Shown: piece by piece, positions 6,143 to 6,424 of the stretch | Layout of the letters: the number at the start of each line of letters is the position of its first letter | Numbering within the stretch: position 1 is the first letter of the stretch | Source of the DNA: Candidatus Saccharibacteria bacterium CG10_big_fil_rev_8_21_14_0_10_47_8 | GTDB lineage: Bacteria; Patescibacteriota; Saccharimonadia; Saccharimonadales; UBA10212 | Length of the DNA: 6,424 nucleotides | Reading direction: 5' to 3' | Assembly: GCA_002793885.1 (NCBI GenBank) | Contig: PFEG01000020.1 | Coordinates: 342 to 6,765, forward strand | Made by a program: the position numbers and the translations under genes | Notes under the pieces: generated by a model | Database searches by the model: none | What the model was told of the DNA's origin: nothing | The model's input: the letters and a program-made list of their open reading frames with translations, nothing else

Positions 6143-6400
6143 ATGAACACAGCAGCCGAAACATTACTGATAATCGTCAGTGCGACTCTAAGTGTTTTTT
6201 TGATCTTGCTCATCATTGTTGCGGTATATCTAATATCCTTACTAAAGCGAATCCGTCGGATAGCTGAACACGCCGAAAACGTTGCCGACTCGGTAGAATC
6301 GGCTGCCTCGGCGTTTAAAAAAACTGCCTCACCGCTGGCTGCATTGAAAGTAGTGGGTAGTATCGTAGAAAATGCCGCCAAATTTAAGCGTAAGAAATAA
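6143..6400 (+). CDS. Small single-pass membrane protein, DUF948/YtxG-like in shape
   Basis: This is an 85-residue protein of unknown function. An N-terminal hydrophobic helix spans about residues 6-34 (rich in I, L and V), followed by the basic K-R-I-R-R, so the C-terminal part should lie in the cytoplasm. Residues 40-60 (A-E-H-A-E-N-V-A-D-S-V-E-S-A-A-S-A-F) form an Ala-rich amphipathic helix of heptad character, and the protein ends in a basic K-F-K-R-K-K. This layout, one membrane helix followed by an Ala/Val-rich helix that could coil, is that of DUF948/YtxG-type proteins, which in Firmicutes sit beside YtxH proteins. The family assignment is inference from shape, since the protein is too short and biased for certainty. 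It has its own -10 box, lies 47 bases after gatB, and is followed after 11 bases by another start, probably in the same transcript. Confidence 0.75.
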   Translation: MNTAAETLLIIVSATLSVFLILLIIVAVYLISLLKRIRRIAEHAENVADSVESAASAFKKTASPLAALKVVGSIVENAAKFKRKK

Positions 6401-6404
6401 GGGG
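6399..6404 (+). promoter_or_regulatory. Ribosome binding site of the gene starting at 6412
   Basis: AAGGGG at 6399-6404 overlaps the stop codon of the upstream gene and lies 7 bases before the ATG at 6412, a normal Shine-Dalgarno spacing. It supports both the partial gene and coupled translation. Confidence 0.6.
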
Positions 6405-6411
6405 AAAAATA

Positions 6412-6424
6412 ATGGCTAAAGACG
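6412..6424 (+). CDS. Start of a further gene (only M-A-K-D visible)
   Basis: An ATG at 6412 follows a good Shine-Dalgarno sequence and is open to the end of the window, giving M-A-K-D. Only four codons are visible, so no function can be read. Given the DUF948-like neighbour, a YtxH-type protein (N-terminal glycine-rich membrane helix and coiled tail) would be a reasonable guess, but this is context inference only. Confidence 0.5.

Overview
The window reads as an ordinary housekeeping stretch of a small-genome bacterium, most likely a member of the Candidate Phyla Radiation (Patescibacteria), with Saccharibacteria (TM7) as my best guess. This rests on the tight layout, all genes on the + strand, the tRNA-dependent GatCAB route to Gln-tRNA, an extracellular pilin-like protein end, word-rich AT intergenic DNA, and a small membrane protein beside gatA that resembles proteins I associate with Saccharibacteria. 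The assignment is from memory of such proteins, not from a search. UGA is used as an ordinary stop (uvrB and the gene at 4142 end in TGA), so the UGA=Gly recoding of Gracilibacteria/SR1 is not in play.

Layout: (1) 2-346, the C-terminal end of a probably exported protein with two cysteines. (2) 376-2352, a complete uvrB, preceded by an extended -10 promoter so close to the ATG that the mRNA should be leaderless. (3) 2420-4549, gatC, gatA and a small membrane-anchored protein, separated by 2 and 4 nt and presumably one operon, with its own extended -10 promoter. (4) 4550-4685, a conspicuously AT-rich spacer (about 28% GC by my count over 4551-4680) that holds an imperfect long inverted repeat and ends in the gatB ribosome binding site. 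(5) 4686-6095, gatB. (6) 6143-6400, a short protein with one membrane segment and an amphipathic tail (DUF948/YtxG-like in shape). (7) The first codons of a further gene at 6412.

How the genes work together: GatC, GatA and GatB form the heterotrimeric amidotransferase that converts Glu-tRNA(Gln) (and in many bacteria Asp-tRNA(Asn)) to the amide form. UvrB is the damage-verifying helicase of nucleotide excision repair and is functionally separate. The odd member is the 135-residue protein between gatA and gatB. After one membrane helix it carries an R-N-R-L-V-H-E segment that matches the RX4H motif of HEPN-domain RNases and toxins. Its location inside the tRNA amidotransferase cluster makes it the most interesting item in the window. 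Whether it is a nuclease, a degenerate HEPN fold or an unrelated helical protein cannot be decided from sequence reading alone.

A second theme is gene expression. uvrB and the gene at 6143 have -10 boxes only 6 and 8 nt before ATG and no Shine-Dalgarno sequence. gatB and the gene at 6412 have good Shine-Dalgarno sequences. Leaderless and leadered initiation thus seem to coexist within 6.4 kb. I found no RNA genes, CRISPR array, insertion sequence or convincing intrinsic terminator.
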